A DNA stretch of 64,000 nt from Marinobacter sp. THAF197a (lineage in GTDB: Bacteria; Pseudomonadota; Gammaproteobacteria; Pseudomonadales; Oleiphilaceae), in assembly GCF_009363275.1 (NCBI RefSeq), contig NZ_CP045324.1:1550001-1614000 (forward strand). The letters are read 5' to 3'. Shown piece by piece: positions 9,687 to 17,001 of this stretch. Below the pieces are notes generated by a model. That model made no database searches. It was not told the origin of the DNA and was given only the letters and a program-made list of their open reading frames with translations. The position numbers were made by a program, and so were the translations under genes. Position 1 is the stretch's first letter, and each line of letters starts with the position of its first letter.

Positions 9687-10169
9687 ATGCACGGAAACGG
9701 AATTCCGTATCGAGTCTCGGAGGTTGTTGTGGGGAGCGAACAGGTGTGGACGATCCTCGGGTTCGTCGTCGGTTTGGGTGTGTTTGGGTTCGGCATCGTC
9801 AAGGTGTTGGATCGGAAAGCTGAGACCCGGGCCGACCGGATGGAGCAGCGTCACGCCGAGGAAATGAAGGCGATCCGGAAGGACCATGACTCTATCCGTC
9901 AGGAAATAGCTGACAAGCATTACAGTCTCAATCTGGACATGCAGAACATTCACAGCCGGGTCAACGATGTCAAAGACCACTATGTGAAGCAGGAAGTCCA
10001 CGACCGGGACATCGCCAACCTCCGAGACTCTTTCACCCAGTTCCGCACGGAAATCAAACAAGACCTGGCCAACGGTATAGCCACGTTCAACGAAGGGCTT
10101 AACGCTATGCGCCGGGATTTCACCGAGTACCTGATGAAGCTGTCCGACAGGAGCGGTGATTCAAAGTGA
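9687..10169 (+). CDS. Membrane-anchored coiled-coil phage protein
   Basis: One membrane segment (WTILGFVVGLGVFGFGIV) is followed by a long, strongly charged coiled coil (DRMEQRHAEEMKAIRKDHDS onward). No motif gives a function. Two starts are possible: ATG at 9687 without a good ribosome site, or GTG at 9729 preceded by GGAGG at 9719, which would place the membrane segment almost at the N-terminus. The gene opens the lysis region, so it may be an accessory lysis or membrane protein. Confidence 0.68.
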   Translation: MHGNGIPYRVSEVVVGSEQVWTILGFVVGLGVFGFGIVKVLDRKAETRADRMEQRHAEEMKAIRKDHDSIRQEIADKHYSLNLDMQNIHSRVNDVKDHYVKQEVHDRDIANLRDSFTQFRTEIKQDLANGIATFNEGLNAMRRDFTEYLMKLSDRSGDSK

Positions 10170-10181
10170 CGGGAGGCCACC

Positions 10182-10652
10182 ATGGCTATTCTCCGCTTGA
10201 CCAGGTTCAACGACGGACCTGAGCTACCATCCAAGGTTGCCGGCATGTTCGGCACTCTCATTCTCCCATCTGGCCGGGAACTCTACACCTGCGAACCACC
10301 GTGGGTGGGGAACGCACCGTTCAAGTCCTGTATCCCAGATGGTGTCTATCTGCTGAAGAAGCGGCTTTCCCAGGTGGTCGAAGATACGACTGCTGGTAAG
10401 TACACAGAAGGGTGGGAAGTCACTGCGGTACCCGGGCGCACGTTCATCATGTTTCACCCTGGTAACTGGCCGCACAACTTCAAAGGGTGTATTGGTCCCG
10501 GCCTCAGTTACGGACTTATTCCAGATGCCCAAGGTACCTATCGCCTTGGTGTCGGTAGCAGCATGGATGCCTTTGAAATCCTGATGGCTGAACTGGAAGG
10601 CGAGGATGAGCACGAACTTCACATTATGCCCCGGCTGCGGGAGTACCCATGA
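10182..10652 (+). CDS. DUF5675 family protein, candidate lysis enzyme
   Basis: A 156-residue soluble protein with the family pattern LPSGRELYTCEPPWVGN, SCIPDGVYLLKKRLS, RTFIMFHPGNWPHNFKGCIGPG. The conserved His and Cys in FHPGN...GCIGPG resemble the active-site layout of small cell-wall-acting enzymes, but I know of no confirmed activity. In many phages the family sits beside holin genes, as here: it overlaps the downstream holin-like gene by four bases. No other endolysin is visible in the window, so this is the best candidate. Confidence 0.75.
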   Translation: MAILRLTRFNDGPELPSKVAGMFGTLILPSGRELYTCEPPWVGNAPFKSCIPDGVYLLKKRLSQVVEDTTAGKYTEGWEVTAVPGRTFIMFHPGNWPHNFKGCIGPGLSYGLIPDAQGTYRLGVGSSMDAFEILMAELEGEDEHELHIMPRLREYP

Positions 10653-10930
10653 CTGAGCACCTGGTGTTTCTTTCGATCATGGCACTCGGGCATATGGCTC
10701 ACACGTTGAAGGCAGTGGTCCAGATTCGTGAAGCCGACAAGACCATGACCCTCCGGAAGTACATCGCGGAGCGTCCGTATAAAACCGGGCTCTCGGTGGC
10801 CGGCTCCCTGATCGGCTATGTAATGCTGGCGGACACGGGCCAGTTAACCCTGGTAGCGGCAATGGGAGTCGGGTATATGGCGGATTCCGTGTTCGACGTT
10901 GCAGCCAACAAGACAAGGACACAGATATGA
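10649..10930 (+). CDS. Holin-like small membrane protein
   Basis: A 93-residue protein with two hydrophobic segments (about residues 3-17 and 47-62) and possibly a third weak one near 67-80, with a charged linker (EADKTMTLRKYIAERPYK) between them. This size and layout fit a holin, which would release or depolarise the inner membrane at lysis. Position between the DUF5675 gene and the spanin genes supports it. The sequence itself is not diagnostic. Confidence 0.6.
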   Translation: MTEHLVFLSIMALGHMAHTLKAVVQIREADKTMTLRKYIAERPYKTGLSVAGSLIGYVMLADTGQLTLVAAMGVGYMADSVFDVAANKTRTQI

Positions 10931-12336
10931 CTCTGACTTCTGATTCTCCTGCCAGTATCACCGATACCAGGGCGCTGTCTTTGGCTTTGGATAATACGCC
11001 GGTTGATCCGCCAAGCGGACTTTCGTTTGCGGCTGAACCTGGCTTTTCATTAACTGGCACTGTTGGAGACCTCGAAACTCTGACGATTTCTGGCCAGGAC
11101 TTCGGCACTAAAGCCCCGCCTAGACACTTCGATCGTATTGATCGCTACTGGGCAAACGGCACCGAGTATCCGTCACCTTATGGCTCAATCTCTGATGGCG
11201 ATGCGCTGAAAGTTGGCTCTGGCTATCCGTTCCTTGGGTTGCAGGGCAGCGATCTTAGCGGGTGGCGATTCCGTGCTGAAGCTGCACGGCATGGGCGGGC
11301 TTTAGGTTATCAGATTGAATCAGATGCGTCCGGCGCCATGGAAGGCAACGGTATCGGCTACACAAATGATGGATTTGCGGGATGGCCGAGAGCCCAGCGA
11401 GATTCTGAGGAAGTTTACCTGCGTTGGTGGAGGTTTCAGCGCTACTTCGGCACAGATGCCGGGGTTAACCCGGCTATGGCACTTGCGTCGGGGCTGACCG
11501 CTGGCGCTACACGTGCGACCGTGGATGTAAGCAATCCAGAGATTGCTGATAGTGACATGGAGGAGTTTTACATCGAGCTTGATAGCGGTGAACTCCACCA
11601 CTGCATCCAGCAAAGTCCGGCTGTCTCAGATACGGTTTTTGACTTTTCACCGGCGCTACCCGGCCCGGCATCCGCAGGCAATAAGGTCTACATGATCAAG
11701 ATTGCTGTGAACAAGCATGCGCGTATGCAGGATGACGGTATTGCCAATGGCAACTATAACGCTTGGACGTTCTCAGGCTTTAACGGTGAAATCTCAAACG
11801 ATAAGTATGTCCTTCTCCCAGGCCGCCCACGGGCAAGATGGGAGGCCGGTGTGTGGGAGTTGCACGAAGTTTATGTCAAAGCTCCGAAGGATCAGGCCAG
11901 CTCAGTAGAAGGGCTTGTGAAGTTTGCCAGAATTAATGGCGAGATAAGGCTTCATCGCGAGGGCTCAAACCTTATCGTAGGTGCGCAGGGCTCGGACGGG
12001 GCCTTGCAAGACCCGGCTGTCGATGGATGGCCGTCCTCCGGCTTGTCAGTGACTCTGTTCGGCTACGAAGAAGATAGAACACACCGAATTCCAGGCAACA
12101 AATACCGCGTGTCAGATGTGTATGTTGATAACTCCCGCCAGCGCGTAGAAATCGGCATCGGCAATGACGACCTGTACCAGTGCGCCAAGCGAGAGTGCTG
12201 CCCCATCAATTCATGGAGCGGATCAATCTCTGCCAAGCTAAATGCCTTGCCATTTACTGAAGCGGAGCTGGCACAGGCACGCATCTTTGTGGTTGACGAA
12301 AACGACATCGCTACGCTCGTCGGGAGGATTCAGTAA
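10927..12336 (+). CDS. Large phage-encoded protein of unknown function, beta-rich
   Basis: A 469-residue protein with no signal peptide or membrane segment. The middle (residues 100-350) is rich in Trp, Tyr and Gly with long beta patterns, similar in style to jelly-roll polysaccharide-binding or lyase proteins, but I cannot name a family. Four Cys cluster near residues 416-424 (CAKRECC). Codon choice here favours GGC and GCC, whereas the tail genes favour GGT and GTT, so it may be a recently acquired cassette. It is linked by an ATGA overlap to the holin-like gene and by TAATG to the next gene. Confidence 0.65.
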   Translation: MTLTSDSPASITDTRALSLALDNTPVDPPSGLSFAAEPGFSLTGTVGDLETLTISGQDFGTKAPPRHFDRIDRYWANGTEYPSPYGSISDGDALKVGSGYPFLGLQGSDLSGWRFRAEAARHGRALGYQIESDASGAMEGNGIGYTNDGFAGWPRAQRDSEEVYLRWWRFQRYFGTDAGVNPAMALASGLTAGATRATVDVSNPEIADSDMEEFYIELDSGELHHCIQQSPAVSDTVFDFSPALPGPASAGNKVYMIKIAVNKHARMQDDGIANGNYNAWTFSGFNGEISNDKYVLLPGRPRARWEAGVWELHEVYVKAPKDQASSVEGLVKFARINGEIRLHREGSNLIVGAQGSDGALQDPAVDGWPSSGLSVTLFGYEEDRTHRIPGNKYRVSDVYVDNSRQRVEIGIGNDDLYQCAKRECCPINSWSGSISAKLNALPFTEAELAQARIFVVDENDIATLVGRIQ

Positions 12337-13535
12337 TGGCTGTGACTGTTATTGGCGTACAGCTAATGCCGACGGGTAGTGGTACGGCTCAGGCTAATTG
12401 GAACAATCTGGAAAATCCCGCAACAACAGGGCTCCGCGTTGCCGATCTGATCGAACTAGATGCTGGCACATCAACCGGATTCACACTTACCCAAAATGGC
12501 GCGTTTGCTAATGCTATTGAGGGTGCGGGCTTGGCTACCAGTTCCCCAGATCCACGATTTGATGTTCAGGTTTTCAGGACAGCCTGGTATGTCGGGCTGG
12601 CAGATGACGATGCGGCAAGCTTCACTGTAGGCAACCTACCTGTCGGCTCAACTGTCACACTTGAGGCAGCGGCATGTTCGGGAAATTCCAGCCGCGACAC
12701 GACATTCCGCCTGGTAGGCGAGACCACGGTTGAAGCACTGTATGACGTTGGCGCAATTGATCCAGTGCCTCAGCCCACCTTTTTGCAGGTCACGGTGCCA
12801 GCGAGCGGGGAGGTCACGGCGCAAAACATCGGCGTTTCGACGTTTGCCTATAACAACGGCTGGATACTTACTGTCGATGATGGTGCATCTTCCACCCCCT
12901 CAATCACCACCGCCGACAACGTAACCAGCGAAGGCCAGACGGCAACCTTCACTCTTTCGGGCAACGAGAATGCGCCAACAGGCATCACCATCAACGGTGA
13001 AGTCGGCAGCAATATCACGTTCGTGTCCGAAGACACCGGTGCCGGCACCGAAACCTACAGCTACGAACCACCGCTGATCGCCGACGATGACACGGCCGAT
13101 CTGGTGGTCAGCGTGGATGGCACTACCGCCGGTGCAACCATTGCCTACGCCAACAGCTACGACCGGGACCAACTGACACACCCAGCGACCGAGGCAGAGT
13201 ACAGCGAAAACTCGCTGAGCTATCCCAACGCCTACGCTACCACTCAGCCCTATGAATGGAAGGTGATCGCGGATGCCAACGCTTCTGTGGTCACTATCGA
13301 TTGGAACGACCTGGAAGCCGACGATGGTTTCCACAAGGACATTGCCAGCTATGCCACCCCGGTGGCCAATGGTGTAACCGCCGTCACGTTGGGCGTGTTT
13401 GTTCCAGAGACCGGCCAGGCCTATCAGTTCGACCGGACCATAGAGGTAACCGATACCTCGGTGGTTATTGGAGAGTCAAACCGACTTCGTCAATCGTTGA
13501 AAGAGTCACTTAGATCATCGCTGAACGAAAATTAA
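12336..13535 (+). CDS. Large phage surface-type protein with Ig-like repeats
   Basis: The 399-residue protein is rich in Thr, Ala, Asp and Val with Ig-like or cadherin-like strand patterns (SEGQTATFTLSGNEN at about 200; DDDTADLVVSVDGTTAGATI at about 250) and a short basic helix at the end (RLRQSLKESLRSSL). Such proteins often decorate virions or bind cell surfaces; no enzymatic motif is visible. GGGAGG at 12321 gives a strong ribosome site. It shares the GGC/GCC-rich composition of its upstream neighbour, and the two probably moved in together. Confidence 0.65.
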   Translation: MAVTVIGVQLMPTGSGTAQANWNNLENPATTGLRVADLIELDAGTSTGFTLTQNGAFANAIEGAGLATSSPDPRFDVQVFRTAWYVGLADDDAASFTVGNLPVGSTVTLEAAACSGNSSRDTTFRLVGETTVEALYDVGAIDPVPQPTFLQVTVPASGEVTAQNIGVSTFAYNNGWILTVDDGASSTPSITTADNVTSEGQTATFTLSGNENAPTGITINGEVGSNITFVSEDTGAGTETYSYEPPLIADDDTADLVVSVDGTTAGATIAYANSYDRDQLTHPATEAEYSENSLSYPNAYATTQPYEWKVIADANASVVTIDWNDLEADDGFHKDIASYATPVANGVTAVTLGVFVPETGQAYQFDRTIEVTDTSVVIGESNRLRQSLKESLRSSLNEN

Positions 13536-13558
13536 AACTGAAATGGGAGTAAACAACT

Positions 13559-13888
13559 ATGTCCGGTAAATACAGTGAATCAACGGTTTTAGATGGTATT
13601 ACCACCGATGGTGTGTACCCGCCTGTTGAAGATGATGCAATCAATATTTCGGGCGATGTGATATTGGGCTTCTACGGGTCTTTTGGTCCGGCAACTGTCA
13701 AGATTATCTTCGAGACTGAGAAACCGAATGGTGAAATGGAGCAACTACCGGAGCACCCGGATTGGGTGTTTACTGAGAAGCCTGGTCCAGAGAAATTCCG
13801 ATTCTCGAAGACGCTACCTTTCCGCCTGGTGGTATCTGGTTCGGACGGTAATACAAACTTCGGTCTCAATATTCACAACCTGGACTGA
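13559..13888 (+). CDS. Small phage protein, unknown function
   Basis: A 109-residue acidic, beta-rich soluble protein. GGGAG lies about eight bases before the ATG. Composition returns to the GGT-rich phage style. No recognisable domain. Two bases separate it from the spanin gene, so it belongs to the lysis operon transcript. It could be a small virion decoration protein, but nothing in the sequence settles this. Confidence 0.6.
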   Translation: MSGKYSESTVLDGITTDGVYPPVEDDAINISGDVILGFYGSFGPATVKIIFETEKPNGEMEQLPEHPDWVFTEKPGPEKFRFSKTLPFRLVVSGSDGNTNFGLNIHNLD

Positions 13889-13890
13889 CC

Positions 13891-14289
13891 ATGGCACTCC
13901 CACTGGCTCCGGCCGCACTGGCACTCGGCAAAAGGATTCCCTGGAAGTACGTGGGGGTTGCTGCCGTGGTTGCCGGTGTCGGCTTCTATGTCTACCACCT
14001 GAAACTGACGGTGGCCAATCTGCAGACCACGGTGGCAGAGCAGGAGACCACCATTGCCCGAAAGGACTCTGAGATTGTTGGCCTGAAGGGGTCTGTCGTC
14101 AGCCAGAACAACGCGGTGGAACAATGGCGACTCATCGCCCAGGCGAAACAGAACCAGGCTGCTGACGCTCTCCGTGAAGCCGAGGAACAATCCGCCCGGG
14201 CAGATCGGATGATTGAACGCCTGCAGACCTCCGGTGCCAAAACCTGTGAGGAAGGAATTAACCTGATCGACGAGGCACTAGGGTTATGA
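13891..14289 (+). CDS. Rz-like inner-membrane spanin subunit
   Basis: The 132 residues have one N-terminal membrane anchor (YVGVAAVVAGVGFYVY, about 20-36) and a long periplasmic coiled coil (LQTTVAEQETTIARKDSEIV and onward). This is the standard topology of an i-spanin, which bridges the envelope and fuses the membranes in the last step of lysis. The next gene, overlapping by four bases, encodes a short lipoprotein with a Pro-rich segment, the expected o-spanin partner. The pair is called from topology and arrangement, since spanins share little sequence. Confidence 0.8.
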   Translation: MALPLAPAALALGKRIPWKYVGVAAVVAGVGFYVYHLKLTVANLQTTVAEQETTIARKDSEIVGLKGSVVSQNNAVEQWRLIAQAKQNQAADALREAEEQSARADRMIERLQTSGAKTCEEGINLIDEALGL

Positions 14290-14552
14290 AGTCACTGATT
14301 CCGTTCATCACTGTTGCCCTGTTGACCGGCTGCAGCACTCAAACCCGGGTTGAGACGGTGGAAGTGAAGGTTCCGGTACCCGTGCCGTGCGTAGACCGTG
14401 AAGACGTGCCTGCCATCGTCCCTGGTGCCGAGGAATCAGTGACCAAGGATTCCCTACCTGGTGAGAAAATAAAAGCCGTCCTCATCGAGAGAGAACGGCT
14501 GAGAGGGGCAGACGGGAAGCTCCGCGCCTTGATTCAGGGTTGCCTGTTATAA
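14286..14552 (+). CDS. Rz1-like outer-membrane spanin lipoprotein
   Basis: The 88-residue precursor has a signal peptide ending in a lipobox, LLTGC, with the lipidated Cys at residue 16. A Val/Pro-rich stretch (EVKVPVPVPCVD) follows, then a short helix. This fits an o-spanin, which is anchored in the outer membrane and pairs with the Rz-like protein. The ATG overlaps the upstream stop. The gene ends on TTATAA, which is shared with the stop of the convergent rdgC gene (6-base overlap). Confidence 0.8.
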   Translation: MKSLIPFITVALLTGCSTQTRVETVEVKVPVPVPCVDREDVPAIVPGAEESVTKDSLPGEKIKAVLIERERLRGADGKLRALIQGCLL

Positions 14553-15494
14553 GTCCACCGAGAAATCTTCCTCGATACCACCCATGCTCTCGATCAGAGC
14601 CTCGAACAGCGTCCGGAACTGACCGGTCATCAGGAACAGGGTTGCCTGGGCATAGGATAGGCCGGCGTCAATATCCTCGTCTTCCGGTTCGTAGTTCAAC
14701 ACGTCTTCCTGGAAGGTATCGAGGAACTTGATTTTCTTCACCCGGAAGTCGTCAGTCAGAGTGAAAGCCAGTTGATCTTCCCGGGACAACCGGAGGCTGT
14801 TAACCATCATCCCTGATTCGGTGATGTGGTCAGTGACTTCCTCCATGGTGAGGTCCATATCCTTGAAGCTGGCCTTCTCACCATCAACACCGACCATGGT
14901 GCATTCCTCACCGAGGGTGAAGTAATTGGTTAGGTACGAACCGATTTCCGGTTGCAGTGTGTTCGTCAGAACCAACCCCGGGTTCAACTCCAACGCTGGC
15001 GGACGGACAGGCAGGCTTCCCAAAGTCTTCCGGAGGAACGACGTGAAATCCTCGGCGGCTTTGAAACTACCGGCCTCGACAATGAGCCACTGCTTCTGCA
15101 GGTCGATGTACCCCACGGTGTAAGTGGAGTCGACCAGGGCGTGAGGCAGGTGTTTCAGCATCACTTGATCCCGCAGTTCGTCCTTTTCTTTCTTCCGGAC
15201 TTTCCGACCCTGTTCCCGCTCGATTGCCGCGGCCAGTTCTTCCACCTCACGGTTAATGGCAGAGGACTTCAGGATTTTCTCGTCTTTCCGGAGCCGGAGG
15301 AAAATGCAGTTGTTGGTCTCGAACTGGAAGTCCTCATTGCCAGGTAGAGCCGCGACCCACCCTGTGCGACTTTTCTCCTGTGGCCCCACCGGGTTGAAGC
15401 GTTCGTCCCAGAGTCGGGCTGCAAATTCCTCAATGTTACCGGCGAAGTCGATGGTTTTGGTGAACGAATAGATCACCGCGTTTTTGAACAACAT
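14547..15494 (-). CDS. rdgC: Phage-encoded RdgC family protein
   Basis: The 315-residue protein starts MLFKNAVIYSFTKTIDF and has the RdgC features: FNPVGPQEKSRTGWV, then INREVEELAAAIEREQGRKV, and the LRPEIG-like LQPEIGSYLTNYF. RdgC is a ring-forming double-stranded-DNA binder that limits RecA access, and its length matches the cellular family (about 300). Here it is the last gene of a leftward phage block. A phage copy could protect phage DNA or modulate recombination during replication; this is inference. The start ATG at 15494 is preceded by the short gap shared with the next gene upstream. Confidence 0.88.
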   Translation of the reverse strand: MLFKNAVIYSFTKTIDFAGNIEEFAARLWDERFNPVGPQEKSRTGWVAALPGNEDFQFETNNCIFLRLRKDEKILKSSAINREVEELAAAIEREQGRKVRKKEKDELRDQVMLKHLPHALVDSTYTVGYIDLQKQWLIVEAGSFKAAEDFTSFLRKTLGSLPVRPPALELNPGLVLTNTLQPEIGSYLTNYFTLGEECTMVGVDGEKASFKDMDLTMEEVTDHITESGMMVNSLRLSREDQLAFTLTDDFRVKKIKFLDTFQEDVLNYEPEDEDIDAGLSYAQATLFLMTGQFRTLFEALIESMGGIEEDFSVDL

Positions 15495-15538
15495 AGTTGA
15501 TCACCCTATAGTTGGTTGTAATTCCGGACGCACCTATC

Positions 15539-15802
15539 CTATGGATACGTCCAACGGTACCGGCCGTGGATTAGACAGCCGTTCGCCAGCCTGTACTCCA
15601 TGTCGGCTGACTTGGTAGCGATGAAACCGGTGCGTGTTGCCGGCACCAGGGCTTCACCCACTTCGATCAGCAGGGGGCAGTCCACCGGGGGTAAGTTCCC
15701 GCTGCTGTTCAGCCAGACGTTTACGCCGTGCCTTATTCTGACGTTGCCGCCTGCGCCGGTTCCGGAGAAGTTCTTTTCTCTCCGGTGTATAGCGATTGAC
15801 AT
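15539..15802 (-). CDS. Small phage protein overlapping the upstream HTH-like gene (start uncertain)
   Basis: The last 60 residues read as a genuine protein (VNVWLNSSGNLPPVDCPLLI, then ATRTGFIATKSADMEYRLAN, then GRYRWTYP), a pattern seen in small phage proteins of unknown function. The beginning is unclear: the conserved part starts inside the gene at 15654-15935 in another frame, and no start codon with a ribosome site lies just before it. The ATG at 15802 is a compromise. A frameshift that joins it to the upstream gene, or a start I do not recognise, are both possible. Confidence 0.45.
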   Translation of the reverse strand: MSIAIHRREKNFSGTGAGGNVRIRHGVNVWLNSSGNLPPVDCPLLIEVGEALVPATRTGFIATKSADMEYRLANGCLIHGRYRWTYP

Positions 15803-15935
15803 GATCGCGGATGATCTGACGAACGACGTTTGGATGCTCATTGAGTTCATTCCAGATTTCCTCAGTCTCATAGCCCATGTGCCGCATGAGTAGGACGATT
15901 TGCTTGAGCCCTGTTCGGTGTGGTTGCTTGCTCAT
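15654..15935 (-). CDS. Small basic HTH-like phage protein
   Basis: A 93-residue protein. The first half has a helix-turn-helix-like pattern (LKQIVLLMRHMGYETEEIWN, then HPNVVRQIIRDHV). The second half is very basic (RRRRQRQNKARRKRL). It may bind DNA or RNA. It overlaps the upstream gene's 3' end by 68 bases, an unusually long overlap that is nevertheless read in a different frame. The C-terminal 25 residues share DNA with the downstream small gene. Confidence 0.6.
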   Translation of the reverse strand: MSKQPHRTGLKQIVLLMRHMGYETEEIWNELNEHPNVVRQIIRDHVNRYTPERKELLRNRRRRQRQNKARRKRLAEQQRELTPGGLPPADRSG

Positions 15936-16344
15936 TCTTCACTGCTTCCCATCCAAGTTGGCCAGCCTGGGACTTCGTCATCACCGGTGTTTCAACCGCC
16001 CGGGCAACTGACCATGACTTCTGGTGGATTCTACAATAGATGGTTGTATGTTTGATCCCAGAGAACTCGGAGAGCTCCTTCAGTGTCCACCTGCGACCCT
16101 GGTACCAGTAGTAATTCGGCACCTGGCCCGACCAGTGACGGGTTTTGGCGACTCTCCGTTTGAGGTTGAATTTCACCCCAATGTAATACGCTGCTGCGCG
16201 GAGCCGTGTTTCTTCTATGCCGAAGAAGGCAGAAACGTCCGACCATGTCTTTCCCTGTTCCGCCATCATCTGGATTTCCTTGACCCAGCAGCGCCCGTTC
16301 TCAACCTCCCAATCTTTAAGAATCTTCGACGCCGACTTTTTCAT
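15868..16344 (-). CDS. Phage protein with two HTH-like segments
   Basis: From the ATG at 16344 (AGGT about eight bases upstream) the protein has 158 residues. It has two helix-turn-helix-like units: VSAFFGIEETRLRAAAYYIG near residue 35 and TLKELSEFSGIKHTTIYCRI near 85, the second being a motif common in phage regulators and small terminase-like proteins. An upstream in-frame ATG at 16461 would overlap the neighbouring gene extensively and lacks a ribosome site. It is probably a DNA-binding regulator of the leftward phage block; the target is unknown. Confidence 0.68.
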   Translation of the reverse strand: MKKSASKILKDWEVENGRCWVKEIQMMAEQGKTWSDVSAFFGIEETRLRAAAYYIGVKFNLKRRVAKTRHWSGQVPNYYWYQGRRWTLKELSEFSGIKHTTIYCRIHQKSWSVARAVETPVMTKSQAGQLGWEAVKNEQATTPNRAQANRPTHAAHGL

Positions 16345-16525
16345 GGTTGTGACCTGAATCATTAGTTGTATTTTGCACCGAATCCGAATGGAGTGCCTTG
16401 AACCCTGCCCATGCTGTCTGGGTTGACTGATCCAGGTAGAACCCCGGGTGGTCTGGGTCACGACGCAGATCAGCGTTCGGCAGGTATTGTTTCACCATAG
16501 TTTCAAAGTGTTGTTGTACGTCCAT
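16316..16525 (-). CDS. Small phage protein (69 aa)
   Basis: The sequence DPDHPGFYLDQSTQTAWAGF matches a recurring motif of short phage proteins in which a Phe-Tyr turn is followed by a helix with a conserved Trp. The function is not known. It overlaps the next gene downstream by 29 bases and lies in the leftward block behind the SOS-controlled promoter at 16942-16970. Confidence 0.65.
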   Translation of the reverse strand: MDVQQHFETMVKQYLPNADLRRDPDHPGFYLDQSTQTAWAGFKALHSDSVQNTTNDSGHNHEKVGVEDS

Positions 16526-16595
16526 AGGTTCATTTGTCTCGCTTCAATTGTTGGGAAGGTGGGCACGAAGTGTGCCCTTTATTGGCGCTAACTTA

Positions 16596-16907
16596 TTACT
16601 TGACGAAACCGTACCAGGAATACAGTTCCAACGTGCCCTCGTCGGTGTAGACACGAATCTTTGCCCACTCCTGCGGGTTCTCAGGGTGGTTCACGTCGAT
16701 CACGCTGTACTCGGTGCCGGCTTCAGCGTAGAAGCAGTGACCTTGTTCGATCAGATAGCCCATACCCCGGGTATCGTTGCGCTTCTTCGCCTCGTTCGCC
16801 TGTTCCAGGTAAGTCAACTTGGTGCATACCGGTGTGTCGTCCACCATAACGCCTGCATTGGCAACGGTAGACAGGGAAAGCAGAGCGGCTGTCAAAAACT
16901 TCTTCAC
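16596..16907 (-). CDS. Secreted phage protein behind a LexA box
   Basis: Translation starts at GTG 16907, with GGAGG seven bases upstream; earlier in-frame starts lack a site. The 103-residue precursor has a clear signal peptide (KKFLTAALLSLSTVANA) with cleavage after ANA. The mature 84 residues have two Cys (PVCTKL and GHCFYAE), likely disulfide-bonded in the periplasm, and end in a beta-rich SH3-like stretch (AKIRVYTDEGTLELYSWYGF). Similar small secreted proteins occur in other prophages without known function. Its promoter overlaps a strong SOS box, so it should be made when DNA damage induces the phage. Confidence 0.78.
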   Translation of the reverse strand: MKKFLTAALLSLSTVANAGVMVDDTPVCTKLTYLEQANEAKKRNDTRGMGYLIEQGHCFYAEAGTEYSVIDVNHPENPQEWAKIRVYTDEGTLELYSWYGFVK

Positions 16908-16937
16908 GATAAACCTCCATCCTTGTTCCTTGTCATA

Positions 16938-16970
16938 CTGTATATAAATACAGACTGGAATTAGTGTCAA
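16938..16970 (-). promoter_or_regulatory. LexA (SOS) box overlapping a sigma-70 promoter
   Basis: The palindrome CTGTATATAAATACAG at 16938-16953 differs at one base from the classical gammaproteobacterial LexA consensus. On the minus strand a promoter overlaps it: TTGACA at 16965-16970, a 17-base spacer, and TTATAT at 16942-16947, so LexA bound here would cover the -10 element. It lies 31 bases before the start of the secreted-protein gene. The downstream leftward genes as far as rdgC may be on the same transcript. Confidence 0.85.
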
Positions 16971-17001
16971 CCATCGGTACACAACCTATTGTAAAGAACG
17001 G

